DNA of 64,000 nt from Otis tarda (Eukaryota; Chordata; Aves; Otidiformes; Otididae), in assembly GCA_026413225.1 (NCBI GenBank), contig CM048553.1, positions 144,869,190-144,933,189 on the forward strand, given 5' to 3'. The notes under the pieces are model-generated. The model was not told where the DNA came from, ran no database searches, and was given only the letters and a program-made list of their open reading frames with translations. Position numbers and translations under genes: made by a program. Within the stretch, counting starts at the first letter, position 1, and every line of letters begins with the position of its first letter. Of this stretch, positions 38,021-50,290 are shown piece after piece.

Positions 38021-38145
38021 AGGCCAGGTTGGATGAGGCTCTGAGCAACCTGATCTAGATGGGGATGTCCCCGCTCCTTGCAGGGGGGTTGGACTAGATG
38101 ACCTTTGAAGGCCCCTTCCAACCCTAACCATTCTATGATTCTATG
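38021..38145 (+). mobile_element. CR1 LINE 3'-terminal fragment (125 bp)
   Basis: Begins 'aggccaggttggatgaggctctgagcaac', contains 'ccttgcaggggggttggactagatgacc' and ends in 'ccattctatgattctatg'. This is the last part of the CR1 3' region only, an extreme 5' truncation. Its sequence is close to the young copies. Confidence 0.93.
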
Positions 38146-39454
38146 TAGATATGGGAGTTCTCTGGCCTAGAGTTGAACATGTGTCTCTCCCTCAAAGGCA
38201 CTAGGCTCAGGATCTTTGAAGGGCTCCCAACAGAAGTAGCAGAAGACAAGAGAATGGCTACACTAGTAGTTGTGTGATTTTACTATTTCTTAACATCACC
38301 AAAAGAAACTCCTGTCTTTTCATTAGTTTTTAATTAGAATGATAACATCTAGTCAAAGTGATCCACCAGAGGTCAAGGGAGCAACTGGAAGAGTGCTAGA
38401 GAACAATGCTTGAGACATAGTCACATGAATCTTCAGGCCCCAGTGTTTTGCAAAATCTCACCCACAGAGCTGAGGAAAAAAGCCAGTCATTAAAATCTTG
38501 ATGGGAAAACCACTTTCCCTCATATGTTTCCCTCTAACGACACACTTCACTCCAACTGCTTTTTAATGGAAGCTGTTAAACAAAATGCCGTCTCTGTGCA
38601 AACGGGTTTCCTTGCAGAACATTGTGGCCTCAGCGCTCACCAAAGTGACTTTTTCTTGGGAAGAGGATTAACACTGCAATACCCCACAGCTGCGACAAGT
38701 TACGGTAATTCCTACTTGTTGAGCCAGCAAAACCTGTAATATCACCTCATCTATTCAGATGACTGCTCACTGACTGCAGAAGCACTGATTTGGACTGGCT
38801 CTGCTGTTGCGTATGCCTCAAGTACAGTGTGTTCGGCCAAGGCCCCCTTAAAAACCCAGGCTTATAGTTCAAATGGATTTGAATTTAGTCTTACCTAAGA
38901 GACAGAATGGTAACATCAGAGATTCTCTAATACAGGGATATTTGAGAGCACCAATTTTTGTGAAGTGAAGCATCTGTTTCTATTCTAGATCTCCATTACT
39001 CTTTGCAGAAAATATTACTAGCTACCACTTGACACAAAGTATGAGACAATGAAATGGAACTACTAAATTAGTTCCTTGTTAAAAGCACTTTAATTCTTCT
39101 TTCTTTTTTTTTTAAGTACTGCTCTTACATTTCCAATCAGAGATTGAAACTCTTGTTTCTGCAGGACTCTTGCCAAATGCATCACTTTAGACTGTAAATT
39201 ACCTGGAAATATTTGCATACAATTTCAAGCAAAGAACCAAAATAAATGTTAAGCTGCCAACAGACCCAACACAGTTCATTTACTTTACTGCCTCCTTATA
39301 AAGGTAACTTTATGAGTTTTGTTTTGTTTGGTTTTTTTTTTAAGAGATATATTGTCTTATCTGATGTTCTAATCTGTTCAGGACCTTTTTATTGCTTCTC
39401 TAACCTGAATGTTGCTAGCAGTTCCCTCAGCTTAGCACTATTTCTCATGCCAAA
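38146..39454. other. Unique spacer
   Basis: AT-rich with no gene recognised. The open frame at 38524-38739 (71 codons) has no recognisable family. Confidence 0.5.
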
Positions 39455-41603
39455 CATAGAATCATAGAATCATAGAATCATAGAATGGTTAGAGTTGGAA
39501 GGGACCTTCAAAGGTCATCTAGTCCAACCCCCCTGCAAGAAGCAGGGACATCCCTGACTAGATCAGGTTGCTCAGAGCCTCATCCAGCCTGGCCTTGAAC
39601 ATTTCCAGGGATGGGGCATCCACCACCTCTCTGGGCAACCTGTTCCAGTGCTCTACAACTCTCATTGTAAAATTTTTTTTTCTAATATCTAATCTAAACC
39701 TACCTCCTTCTAATTTAAACCCATTACCCCTTGTCCTATCACAACAGGCCCTACTGAACAGCTTCTCCCCATCTTTCCTGTAGGCCCCCTTGAGGTACTG
39801 GAAGACCGCTATCAGGTCTCCCCGGAGCCTCCTCTTCTCCAGGCTGAACAGCCCCAACTCTCTCAGCCTGTCCTCATAGGAGAGGTGCTCCAGCCCTCTG
39901 ATCATCTTGGTGGCCCTCCTCTGGACCCTTTCCAACTGGTCCATGTCCTTCTTGTGTTGGGGACTCCAGAACTGGACGCAGTACTCCAGGTAGGGTCTCA
40001 CCAGGGCAGAGTAGAGGGGCAGAATCACCTCCCTCGACCTGCTGGCCACGCTCCTCTTGATGCAGCCCAGGATGCGGTTGGCCTTCTGGGCCGCAAGGGC
40101 GCATTGCCCGCTCATGTTGAGTCTCTCGTCTACCAGCACTCCCGAGTCTTTCTCCTCAGGGCTGCTCTCAATCCATTCTCTGCCCAGCCTGTATTTGTGC
40201 CTGGGATTGCCACAACCCAGGTGCAGGACCTTGCACTTGGCCTGGTTGAACTTCATGAGGTTGGCACGGGCCCATCTCTCCAGCCTGTCCAGGTCCCTCT
40301 GGATGGCATCCCTTCCCTCCAGTGTGTTGACGGCACCACACAGCTTGGTGTCATCGGCGAACTTGCTGAGGGTGCACTCTATCCCACTGTCCATGTCGCC
40401 GACAAAGATGTTGAACAGGGCCGGGCCCAACACGGACCCCTGAGGGACGCCACTGGTGACCGGTCTCCACTTGGACATTGAGCCGTTGACCACCACTCTC
40501 TGAGTGCGGCCATCCAGCCAACTCCTTATCCACCGAGTGGTCCATCCATCGAACCCATGCCTCTCTACTTTAGAGAGAAGGATGTCATGCGGGACAGTGT
40601 CAAAAGCTTTGCACAAGTCCAGGTAGACGATATCCGTTGCCCGTCCCTTGTCCACCGATGCTGTTACCCTGTCATAAAAGGCCACCAAATTGGTCAGGCA
40701 CGATCTGCCCTTGGTGAAGCCATGTTGGCTGTCACCAACCACCTCCTTGCTCTCCATGTGCCTTAGCATGGTTTCCAGGAGAATCTGCTCCATGGCCTTG
40801 CCAGGCACGGAGGTGAGGCTGACCGGCCTGTAGTTGCCCGGGTCTTCCTTACTCCCCTTTTTAAAAATGGGGGTTATGTTCCCTCTCTTCCAGTCATCGG
40901 GGACCTCACCAGACCGCCACGATTTCTCAAATATGATGGCCAGTGGCTTGGCAACTTCATCCGCCAGTTCCCTCAGGACGCGCGGATGGATCTCATCAGG
41001 CCCCATGCACTTGTGCACCTTCAAATTCCTTAGATGGTCCTGAACCTGCTCTTCGAGCACTGTGGGCGGTTCTTCATCCTCACAGTCCCTGCCTGTGCCT
41101 TCCACAGCTTGGGTGGGGAGACAAGAGCCCTTATCAGTGAAGACTGAGGCAAAAAAGTCGTTGAGTACCTCAGCCTTCTCCACATCCCGGGTAACCACGA
41201 CACCCGTTACCTTCCGGAGGGAGCCTACATTCTCCTTGGATTTTCTTTTGTCCCCTACATACCTGTAAAAGCTTTTCTTGTTACTTTTTATATCCCTGGC
41301 CAGATTCGATTCCATCAGGGCTTTAGCCTTCCTCACCCTATCTCTGGCCGCTCGCACAGCCACTCGGTAGTCCTCCCAGGCTACCTGTCCCCGCTTCCAC
41401 CCTCTATAGGCTTCCTTCTTTACTTTCAGTTGGTCCAGGAGCTCCTTGCTCATCCACGCCGGCCTCCTGGCCTTTTTGCCCGACTTCTTCTTCATCGGGA
41501 TGCACCTCTGCTGAGCTTGGAGGAGGTGCTCCTTAAATATGGACCAACTTTCCTGGGCCCCTCTTCCCTCCAGGGCCGCCTCCCATGGCACTTTGCCCAT
41601 CTC
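39455..41603 (-). mobile_element. CR1 LINE, young, 5'-truncated, 2.15 kb
   Basis: The minus-strand tail shows four 'catagaat' octamers (39455-39486), followed by about 70 bp of 3' UTR and then an uninterrupted ORF2 segment to about 41600. The 5' end lies just upstream of the '[13 protein letters not shown]' codons, so the apurinic endonuclease domain, ORF1 and the 5' UTR are missing, about half of a full CR1. No clear target duplication was found. Near identity with the inner nested copy at 24.3 kb supports recent amplification of one subfamily. Confidence 0.95.
39558..41600 (-). CDS. CR1 ORF2 fragment: non-LTR reverse transcriptase, 680 residues, uninterrupted
   Basis: In CR1, ORF2 makes the endonuclease/reverse transcriptase that copies the element's RNA into nicked chromosomal DNA. 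Here the N-terminal endonuclease is gone; residues 1-180 are the basic linker ('[19 protein letters not shown]' at 37-55). The RT domain follows: 'GNYRPVSL' at 255-262, motif A '[11 protein letters not shown]' at 326-336 with D328, motif B '[11 protein letters not shown]' at 383-393, and motif C 'FADD' at 414-417. The C-terminal CR1-specific region holds '[25 protein letters not shown]' spanning about 538-562 and ends normally in 'LDEALSNLI'. All catalytic Asp are present and there is no stop or frameshift. The Met start is fortuitous, being a truncation-created frame. It has no promoter of its own and is probably not expressed as such. Confidence 0.9.
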   Translation of the reverse strand: MGKVPWEAALEGRGAQESWSIFKEHLLQAQQRCIPMKKKSGKKARRPAWMSKELLDQLKVKKEAYRGWKRGQVAWEDYRVAVRAARDRVRKAKALMESNLARDIKSNKKSFYRYVGDKRKSKENVGSLRKVTGVVVTRDVEKAEVLNDFFASVFTDKGSCLPTQAVEGTGRDCEDEEPPTVLEEQVQDHLRNLKVHKCMGPDEIHPRVLRELADEVAKPLAIIFEKSWRSGEVPDDWKRGNITPIFKKGSKEDPGNYRPVSLTSVPGKAMEQILLETMLRHMESKEVVGDSQHGFTKGRSCLTNLVAFYDRVTASVDKGRATDIVYLDLCKAFDTVPHDILLSKVERHGFDGWTTRWIRSWLDGRTQRVVVNGSMSKWRPVTSGVPQGSVLGPALFNIFVGDMDSGIECTLSKFADDTKLCGAVNTLEGRDAIQRDLDRLERWARANLMKFNQAKCKVLHLGCGNPRHKYRLGREWIESSPEEKDSGVLVDERLNMSGQCALAAQKANRILGCIKRSVASRSREVILPLYSALVRPYLEYCVQFWSPQHKKDMDQLERVQRRATKMIRGLEHLSYEDRLRELGLFSLEKRRLRGDLIAVFQYLKGAYRKDGEKLFSRACCDRTRGNGFKLEGGRFRLDIRKKNFTMRVVEHWNRLPREVVDAPSLEMFKARLDEALSNLI

Positions 41604-43572
41604 ATAATATGGAGACTTTTTAAATTAAAACTGCAGTTGTGCTCAATTCATTTGAAATATGACTAAAATATTCTCTGTGATTCTCTCTGCAGCATCACAG
41701 TGTTAGCTCAACTTGTCTTTTTTCTCCTCCTACAGCCTTTTTGATATATACTTATGCTTCTTTGATCCTAAGAAAAAGAGCGTGCACCAGAGGACTAATC
41801 CTGAAAGTTCTCCCATGCTGGCACACCACCACGAGCCAGAGGTTTACGAATTACTTTTCATCTAATAGGCACTAATCTTTCTAAATAGACTGCCTTCAGC
41901 ATTTCCCACAAGGATTCAACACATTTGCAAAATAGTTTTCAAGAATATTGTGAAACAAATAAACATATAAAGAAGAATTTTGCGTATGAAATTGGGACCT
42001 CAGGACTAATAGCTCTACCAGTCTACTTCAACCTGCACTGTTGTGGACAAAGTGGTCTAGATTTGGGGAATATTGCTGGGGTGCCAACAAACACAAACTT
42101 CTGCTTACCAAGTCTGGTACTGAGAAAAAGAACACATACAAAAAAAAAAAATCCCTTTACATAAACCACTATCCTTCTCCATCCTCAGTCTTTATTTTCC
42201 TTCTTTCCACTGTGGATCACACTAAATCCATCAAAACCCATCCAGTGAGATGGTGAGCCACAATCCCTCAGGGGTGTCCCTGCCCTAGCATCAGTTACCC
42301 ACAGCTGCAGTCCCTCAGAGGTGTACCTGCACTGACATGAGTCGCTCACAGGCCCATCAGGATGTCCATCTTCAACATGGAGACTCTCCTGATTCAAGGG
42401 TATATCTCCAGACCTCAGAAGTTGCAGTTGTCCTTCTAGAATATTTTTGAGTAGCAACACTGGGGTCTTCTGGGTTCAGCTAAAGTTTTTATCAAGGACG
42501 GATTTTCCTCCTGTTGACACTACTTGTTTCAGAGCCAGTTGGAAGCAGCTGTGACCATGGCAGAGTAGTTCCTGGCCTCCCTACATGGGTCACCACTGCC
42601 TCCTCCTGTGACTTAAAACCTGTAACTTATGCCCACTTATGCCTGTATGCCAAATACAAATTCAGAAAAAAAAAAATTGTACTGATAAATAAAATAGTCA
42701 CACGTGACAGCATATTGTGAAAATAGCACTGAATTTCTAATAAATCAGCTATTTATGTCATACTTTTATGCTTCATACTATCAAATGTTTCTCATCAGAA
42801 GAATCCTTTGAATTTGTAGTTTTTATATAAAGTAGATATTTAAGTTTGTTTTTTTTAAATTTCAAAAGTAGTTTTACAAATTGGCAGATACTCAGTTCTT
42901 GTTAGCAACTTGCATTCATCTCCCTTTGAATTATTTACTGAAATAAGCAACTTATGGAAGAAATAATATTTTCTTCCTTTTTTTAAAAAAATAAAAGAGT
43001 AAAAATTAAAGGCCTGTCATTTTCTCTAAAAAGCTAAGTAACAGTTATGAAGCTCACAGTCTTCTAAATAGCAATTTGCAGAATTGGCTTTGAACTGATA
43101 TGGAATATGCAAGACATTGGGTCCAAGCCAATGTCTTCCCATGCTGTTGAGAAGTTCATATTTGCCCACATGCTTTCTAGATGTCCCATGACCCAGAGAT
43201 ACCCAGATTGGTTAAAATAATATGCTTGGAAGAAATGAGGGCATTTTCAGAATTTTGAGAGCCTAATAAGCTTATACTAGTTTTTCAGTTGTTGCTGTCC
43301 CCCACTGATAAAAAATCGCCTTTGCAATTGTACTTTTTTAATGAAGAGCAGAAAAAGGATTTATTCCCCCACAAGGAAACAGATTTACCTACAAATAACG
43401 AATGGGAAGAGGTAAGGAAGATCTCATCTACAAGACTAGCTTTTAAAAATTAAATAGCATTTTTGTGGTCCCATTTACAAAACAAATACTTATCTAGACG
43501 TGGCATATGGTACCTCATATGGCACACAGTTTTTAACAACTCCACAGATACATAGATACATACAAACAGACT
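41604..43572. other. Intergenic spacer, no gene recognised
   Basis: AT-rich with short A runs near 42141 and 42667. Frames up to 91 codons show no family features. The stretch at 42200-42460 is somewhat richer in G/C and repeats 'ccctcagrggtgt' modules twice, but no known repeat was identified. Confidence 0.5.
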
Positions 43573-44070
43573 CGGTTGCTCAGACCCCCGTCCAACCTGG
43601 CCTTGAATGTTTCCAGGGACGGGGCATCAACCACCTCTCTGGGCAACCTGTCCCAGTGTTACACCACTCTCATTGTAAACGTGTTTTTTCCTTATATCCA
43701 GTCTGAATCTACCTCCTTCTATTTTAAAACCATTACCCCTTGTCCTATCACAACAGGCCTGCTTCTCCCCATCTTTCTTATAAGCCCTCTTTAGGTACTG
43801 GAAGGCTGCTATAAGGTCTCCCCGGAGCCTTCACTTCGCCAGGCTGAACAATCCCAACTCTCTCAGCCTGTCCTCATAGGAGAGGTGCTCCAGCCCTCTG
43901 ATCATCTTCATGGCCCTCCTCTGGACTCTCTCCAACTGGTCCATGTCCTTCTTATGCTGGGGGCTCCAGAGCTGGATGCAGTACTGCAGGTGGGGTCTCA
44001 TGAGAGTGGAGTAAAGGGAGAGAATCTCCTTCCTCGACCTGCTGTCCACACTTCTTTTGATGCAGCCCTT
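43573..44070 (-). mobile_element. CR1 LINE fragment lacking its 3' tail
   Basis: The homology starts abruptly at 'cggttgctcagacccccgtccaacc' and runs through the ORF2 C-terminal region ('[32 protein letters not shown]' region, minus) to 'cttttgatgcagccc' near 44068. The last roughly 110 bp of a normal CR1, including the octamer tail, are absent, which is unusual because CR1 copies are normally truncated at the 5' end only. The frame is broken near 43760 (deletion of several codons in the 'RACC' region). Confidence 0.9.
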
Positions 44071-47000
44071 TTTGAATACAGCTGCTTCTTTTTAATACAG
44101 ATGTTCATAGCCTGTTAAATACTGGATGGCCTCCTTCCCTCTTAAGATCTCACTGTCCTGAGTAAGTGGCATTTTTTAGGTCACAATATTATATCTATCT
44201 TTATTACTGCTACTATTAAACAACTATTAAAGATGTAAGTACAACATCTATTTTAGACGTGCTCCACTTTGAAGGTCTGAAGCTGAATAGTATCTACCCA
44301 TGGAGAGACTTCACTTACAAATAGCATTTGTGAGCCTGTGCTTCTGATTACATCTGATGTTAGCTTCCAAAAAGTTCAAGAGCAGGATTCTTGCCAGTTT
44401 AAGGTTATACTATTCTTCAGCTTGGGCAGAAATTTTTTGGAATATGTTTGGTTTTGTCTTTATCTGTATATAACTGAATACTGATATGATTTCTCTCAAA
44501 AAAAAATGGGATGATATTTTAGACACCAGCCAAGACTGTGTTTTTACAGCTTTGTGCCTCCCCAAACTCACGGTAATTCACTGAAGTCTCTATGGGCCTT
44601 CTGGGACCTCACAAGCAAGATAAACACAGTGGTATCTGATAGCTTCATCTCAGAAAGACTACAGATTCAACTGCAATATCAATGAAGCATCTGCACCTAG
44701 ATGTCTGTCTGAGCTCCACTCTGAAGATTAATGTGACTTAGCAGACATGGTAGAATGCTTGTTTCTGGCCTGCTGTGATTTGCGGCCTCCTAAACACAGA
44801 TACATTTCCATCTATTTCAATTTAGATTAATATGTACGGCTCTCAACAAGCATAACTAAGGAGAAAGGCTGATAATGATTTCTGGCAGTCTGTGGAGAAG
44901 GCAAGTGGGGACTCCAAAGTGTCTGGCTGTCACAGTTAAGTTAAAGGATGCTTGTGAGTCAGTTCCCAGCAGTACCACCTCAACTTCATGGACATTTATA
45001 CAAGAATTAAGAATTAGTTACTGACTATGCATTGCCCTTGTCTGTGGCCATATGCACACATAGTCCATCAGAACAATAAATACATGCAGAGCTATCATGT
45101 ATTCCTTTCAGGTAACAAATATTCCTTGCAAATGGTTTATCTTGCACTTAGTTGGGTTTCTATATCCAACGGATGGCACAAGTGGTGTTAATAGGCTAGG
45201 CTAAACTAGGCTAAGTAAAGCTCTAAGTCGTCAGAATTTTATATATATTGAGGTGGATTTGCTATTGAGTCTTCTTGGACATTTATTCTTCATTTCATAC
45301 AGAAGCAACTGTATAATTTTGAGAGTTTTTGAACTGCGATTCACTGATCCAGGTGCATTTTGCATAGCAGATACCACGTGGAAAATGTGTGGGTGCTATG
45401 TTTAAAACAGTTTGGTCCTGTGTGAGATTTTCAACATCAAAACTTCCAACACAACTCTTTTGTTCAGTGAATGTTTTGTGAAAGTGTTTTCACAAACAAC
45501 AGTTTGCAAAAATTAGCATAAGAAGACTTTGATATTAGTGTGAGAGAAAAGAACTGGAATAGCACATAACTAACAGATCAGAGGACACGTGTGCTTAGCA
45601 TTGAATATAAGTGTGAAAGAAATTTATTAAAAATAACACCACCACAATCAAATTTAGAATCTCACTTATTCCAGGTTTCTCCAGACATTTCAATGGGTCT
45701 GATCAACCCATCCTTGCCTAGTTACCAAGAAGGCCTCGTTGCTGTCAATCAGCCTCAGGACTACTGCATTCTGGGTCATTACTTGCTATCAAAACCTTAA
45801 AATTATTTGTAGAGGACAGAGGTGGCATAAAATTTTCTACAGGAAAGGGAAGTGACTTCTGCTTGGCAAATGTGGCATTTAAAATAGGCTACAGCCAGTG
45901 GAAAATTTTGCTGCTGGAATAGTTAGGCAGGTGAAAGCTGGTTGAAGAAAGGTGCTCCCACCAGAAGCTTGATGTGGAGAGAAAATGAATGGCTTGCTCT
46001 TTTTGAGACTAACTCAGAAGGAAAAAACCACACATTTCAGGAATTATGTTATATAACCTGATGTATTTCACAGAAGTGCTACTTAAGAATCAAAATTGTC
46101 CTCTTCTAGGCTTCAAGTCCTACTCCAGATCTTTAGAAATATATGCTGGGTTTCAAGACTGGTCTTGAATATATCCTTGGTGATACAATATTCCAGGCTG
46201 AAATACACACCACATCTTCATTGTTAGTAAAGGGTCCATCAGCCTTAAACGGCCTGTATTTGCTCAAGAAGCCTTCATCTATATTTATATATGTTAGTTA
46301 GTCCTTTCAATAGGGAAAAGGTAATTTGGGTTTATTACAAGGTTATTTGTGGCAGGAAGTTCTGTTGTACAGCCGAGTTCCCCATCTCCTCTGTGTATTC
46401 AGCACATTAATGCTAGCTTTCTGCTTAAAACCACATCAAAATTATTCCATGCCAGTATGGTCAAAGATCTCATTTTTCTAAGAAGTGGATTTGAGACTTC
46501 TTAGATAATACATCTGCCCTTTCTTTTTACATCACACCTCAAAATATTAAGCTGATCAGAGAAATCCTAAGAATTAATATATTTTTCCAGAACGCATGTG
46601 CTACCTACTTTCTCTCTCTGAATAATGTCAGGATTTTCTTCAGAGTGACTGGCTGTGTAACTTGGAAATATATGCCAAAGCTTCTGCAAGTCAGCTACAT
46701 ATTGCAAAGCATCTGCAGCTTAGAGCTCATGGGAATTCCTTAAATTATGGTATAGGGAGCACTGGGGAGTAGGAGGGAAAGGGAAGAAGGAGTAGGAAAA
46801 AAAAACAAATACTTTTGCTGCACTGTTTACATGAAGGAAAAATAATAACAATATGAGAATGAAGAATGATTGCCTCATTCAGCTAATCAGCATTGCAGCA
46901 GTGCAGCTCATTTATAATCAGAAGAAATACAATTTGGGTCATCTCAGTACAGATTTTGAAAATGCTTTCAATTCAGCATTCATGCGTCCTTATCATAACT

Positions 47001-47369
47001 GCATACAAAAATCTGACTGAAAATGCTTCTTCCACATTCGTTCCTACTGTTGCCAATCTTCTATGAACTGTCATCTTGTCATAAACTGGAAAATTCTTCA
47101 TGGTTTTAGTTCAAAGTCAAATATACCTTTAGGTGATAAGAACTTTGTACCCTTCCTGCCAAAGTCACCAATTGTCTTTAACAACTATCTCAACAGAATT
47201 GATCAAAGACTTTGATTTCAAACAATATCTCATTGAACTGTGATTGAACTGATTTTAATTTACAAATTCATGATGAGTGCATGACAAAGGAAAAAAAAAG
47301 GCAGAAGAACTGTTATATAAACTATCTTAATAAAGCAACAAACTTTTATACAAAAACCTAGAAAGAGGC
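44071..47369. other. Intergenic, no gene recognised
   Basis: AT-rich sequence without CR1 tails, LTR ends or plausible exons. Confidence 0.5.
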
Positions 47370-47640
47370 TTTAATGGGTCAAACCAATAGTTCAATATTC
47401 AGCTTCCAATAGTGGCAATGGGCAATACTGTGAGCACACGAGTCATAATCTGCAGTCCATTCATCTTATACTCCCTCAGCATCTGCAATCATTGGATATA
47501 CTTGCCTATATACTTACCTGTTCCTGGTTTAGATTATGGACATGAGAGGATACACACTTGTCTGTTCTTCTCATCATTGGTTTCTAGACCTTTAGTCCCT
47601 GAATTTGTCTTTAACTCTTTAGAGAGAAAACATCTGATCA
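47370..47640 (-). mobile_element. Ancient sauropsid CR1 3'-end remnant
   Basis: The text 'aatgggtcaaaccaatagttc' followed by 'agtggcaatgggcaata', and later 'tctagacctttagtccctgaatttgtc', resembles the minus-strand 3' end of old CR1 types common in turtles, crocodiles and birds ('actgggtcagaccaatggtcc...cgacagtggccaatgcc'). Divergence is high and limits are approximate. Confidence 0.5.
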
Positions 47641-49754
47641 TAAAATAAATTACTAGGATTAGCCTTAGAGCTTGAATACGCGTACCCTAGTCAAGCAGAC
47701 TATAAGCCATTTGAGATACAAGGGCTGTTTACTGCTCCTGCTGAAGCCAGGCCACAGGGTTACAAAGAACACGAGGCCAAAGGGAGAGTACCAAACTGTG
47801 ACAGAGAAATCCTGTGGCTGCACTCCATGTCTCTGAGATTTTTTGTGAACATATCACTAGACAGCAACTAAATAATAGACTGAAACAATTCTGAAGCAAA
47901 GATCAGGAGCCTCTCTGCTGCTGAGGGCCTTAACTTCTGTACATGGCAACCAATACCTCCAAGTCAATTTCAAAAGAGAAATAAAACATAATCTCTCACT
48001 AAAGTTCTGATAAAAAGAGGACTTAGGGGGAGGGAAAGCTCTTATTTTTCCCAGAAAGCCCCCTTAAAGTCTGCCAGGGAAGCTAAGACATAGTTGCAAG
48101 CCAAGACATGACATACTCTCTAACTGCCACTGTCTGTTCTCTTGACCTGAATTTCTATTTTGAGAAGTGACTGAGGAAAAACAAATCAGCCTCGTTTTCA
48201 GTGTTTCTTCATTTGTGGTCTATGAACTATTAGTTAGTCTCGTTGGTATTGCCCAATTAAAATCAACAAGATTATATGAGTGCCACTGAAGACACGATTT
48301 GAAAACATGGAGGCTGGGCAGCTCTGTCACAGCCAGCACGACGACAGATACACTACCAGGCAATTTAAGTAAGAATTCAATTTCACTGAGGTTGAGGACA
48401 TATGTTCATTAGAAATAAAGAGAACTATTTGCATTAAAAAATATCAGTTGAGGTCTAGAAGAGTTAGACAATGGGCTGAAGGCTGGGTTCGCTTAGGGTG
48501 CTCGTTCTAGTTAACGCTGGCTTTCCTTCCAGCATGGTTCACTCCTGAGAGGAGCTGCACTTTATGCACTGGCCTGCCTTCCCTCAGGTGTCCTGTAGGC
48601 CAGGCTGCTCTAATAATTCCTCAAGTTCATGTCCTTTCCTCACTCCTGGACACAGTCTTCTCATGAAAGAAATGATGCTAGGTGCAGCTCAGAACTTTCA
48701 GTGAAGAACTAAATAAAAAGTTGACAGTGGTTTCTGGGTTACTCTTTCAGAACGGTACATTTTGTTCTTGTTGGTGTTGGTTCAAAATAACATCAGTTTC
48801 GTTTACTGGAATTTATGCTGGCTTACACCATCAGAAGTGTAAGTGAACTAGTGTCAAGAGACAAGTACATTTTGTCGGCGAAGGGAAAGAGATGTGCAGT
48901 TTGAATTCAAAACTTTCATACACCCTGGTAAGTGGTAGCATCAGCCATCAGTAGCATCACACTTTTTAAAAAGTGTGGTACTTGTGCTGGTGGTATCCAG
49001 TTAATTTTATTCTATATTCTATTTCATCAACATAACAAAATTGAAGTACTAACTTTGATTTTAACCTGCCTGGAAAAGTCTTCTCAATTTAGCAGCTTTC
49101 AATCAAGACTTTATCAATTTTTTTTTTTATTTTAATAAAAAATAATAAAGTTAACATGGCATTTAACTGATTTTTGTTTTATTTTTAGCTAACAAAAGAA
49201 AATCTACTTTATATTTTTTTTTCTAATCTGCATTTTTTGTACTATAAACTCATACTGATAAAGGAAGGCACATCATGTAAATTCTGCAAGTATTCACTTT
49301 TGTTTCATAGCCATCTTTGTGTTAATCATATAGGTGTAAGAGGAGAATAATTTCCTAATACTGAGATTCGTAACATGGAAGGTTTGCATTGCCATAATGT
49401 GGAAAGCAACATTTTTTTTCCCCGAGGAATAAGAAAAGAGACATCTAACAATAATTTCTCAATAGTAAGAACAGCTGAGATACAGTAAAGACCAGTCAGC
49501 CACAAAATAATTGCTTTTAACTTGCACCTGGGTTTTGAGGAAGGGGGTTTGGTTTGTTTGTTTTTGTTTTTGTTTTTTTTTAATTTTAAAGAGACAGATG
49601 CTAGGAGGTCAGGATAAGGTAAGGCATACTAAAGATAGAGAGATCCTAAATGTGGAGTATGGCTATGCAATTTTCTGTTCTGGGACAGATAAATAAGATA
49701 TAAAGGAATGTACGCTTTCAAAAAATAACTCTTTGCACATCATAGCAATGTCAT
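47641..49754. other. Intergenic spacer with T/G-rich simple repeat
   Basis: No gene recognised. A T-rich (GTTTTT)n tract lies at about 49548-49583. Confidence 0.5.
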
Positions 49755-50042
49755 ACACTGTGGGTGCTTTGCCTAGAGAACAGGAGGCTAAATGGAAATC
49801 TAGCAGCAGTCTTCAGCTATCTGAACAGGACTTACAGAGAAGACTCAGCCCAGCTCTTTGCAGAAGTGCACACTAAAAGGAAAAGGGGCAACGTACACAA
49901 ATTGCAACAACAAAAAATTCCCTGTGGTCAAACATGGCAACAGACTACAGAGATTGTGAAATCCTCCATCTCAGCCAGATTTGATATAACTTCAAAGTTA
50001 GCCCTGTTTCAAGCAGCGATTAGGACTAGGTGATTTCTCAAG
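49755..50042 (+). mobile_element. Old CR1-type LINE 3' fragment
   Basis: A degraded ORF2 C-terminus is readable on plus at 49764-50033: 'LENRRLNGNLAAVFSYLNRTYREDSAQLF' parallels '[29 protein letters not shown]' of the young CR1 at 39.5 kb. It closes with 'aagcagcgattaggactaggtgatttctcaagg', a CR1-like 3' UTR. The [14 protein letters not shown] segment is badly decayed. It abuts the tail of the next element. Confidence 0.75.
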
Positions 50043-50290
50043 GTCATAGAATCATAGAGTATCTCAAGTTGGAAGGGACCCATAAGGATCTTTGAGTCCA
50101 ATTCCCTGCTCCTTGCAGGGCTACCTAAAACTAATCATATGCCTAAGAGCATCGTTCAGATGCTCCTTGAAATCTGACAGGGTTGGTGCTGTGACCACTT
50201 CCCTGGGGACCCTGTTCCCATGACTGGCCATGCTTTCAGTGAAGAACCTTTTCCTCATGTCCAAGGAACAGTCCTTTCTAACCACAGGAG
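50043..50290 (-). mobile_element. CR1 LINE 3' end, another subfamily
   Basis: The minus-strand tail 'tcatagaatcatagagtatctcaagttggaagggacccataagg' is followed by 'cccctgc'-type 3' UTR and the end of ORF2. Read on minus from about 50266, the codons give 'MRKRFFTESMASHGNRVP' and 'REVVTAPTLSDFKEHLNDAL' before a TAG at 50123-50121. This parallels but clearly differs from the '[19 protein letters not shown]' end of the young copies. 5'-truncated to about 245 bp. Confidence 0.88.
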
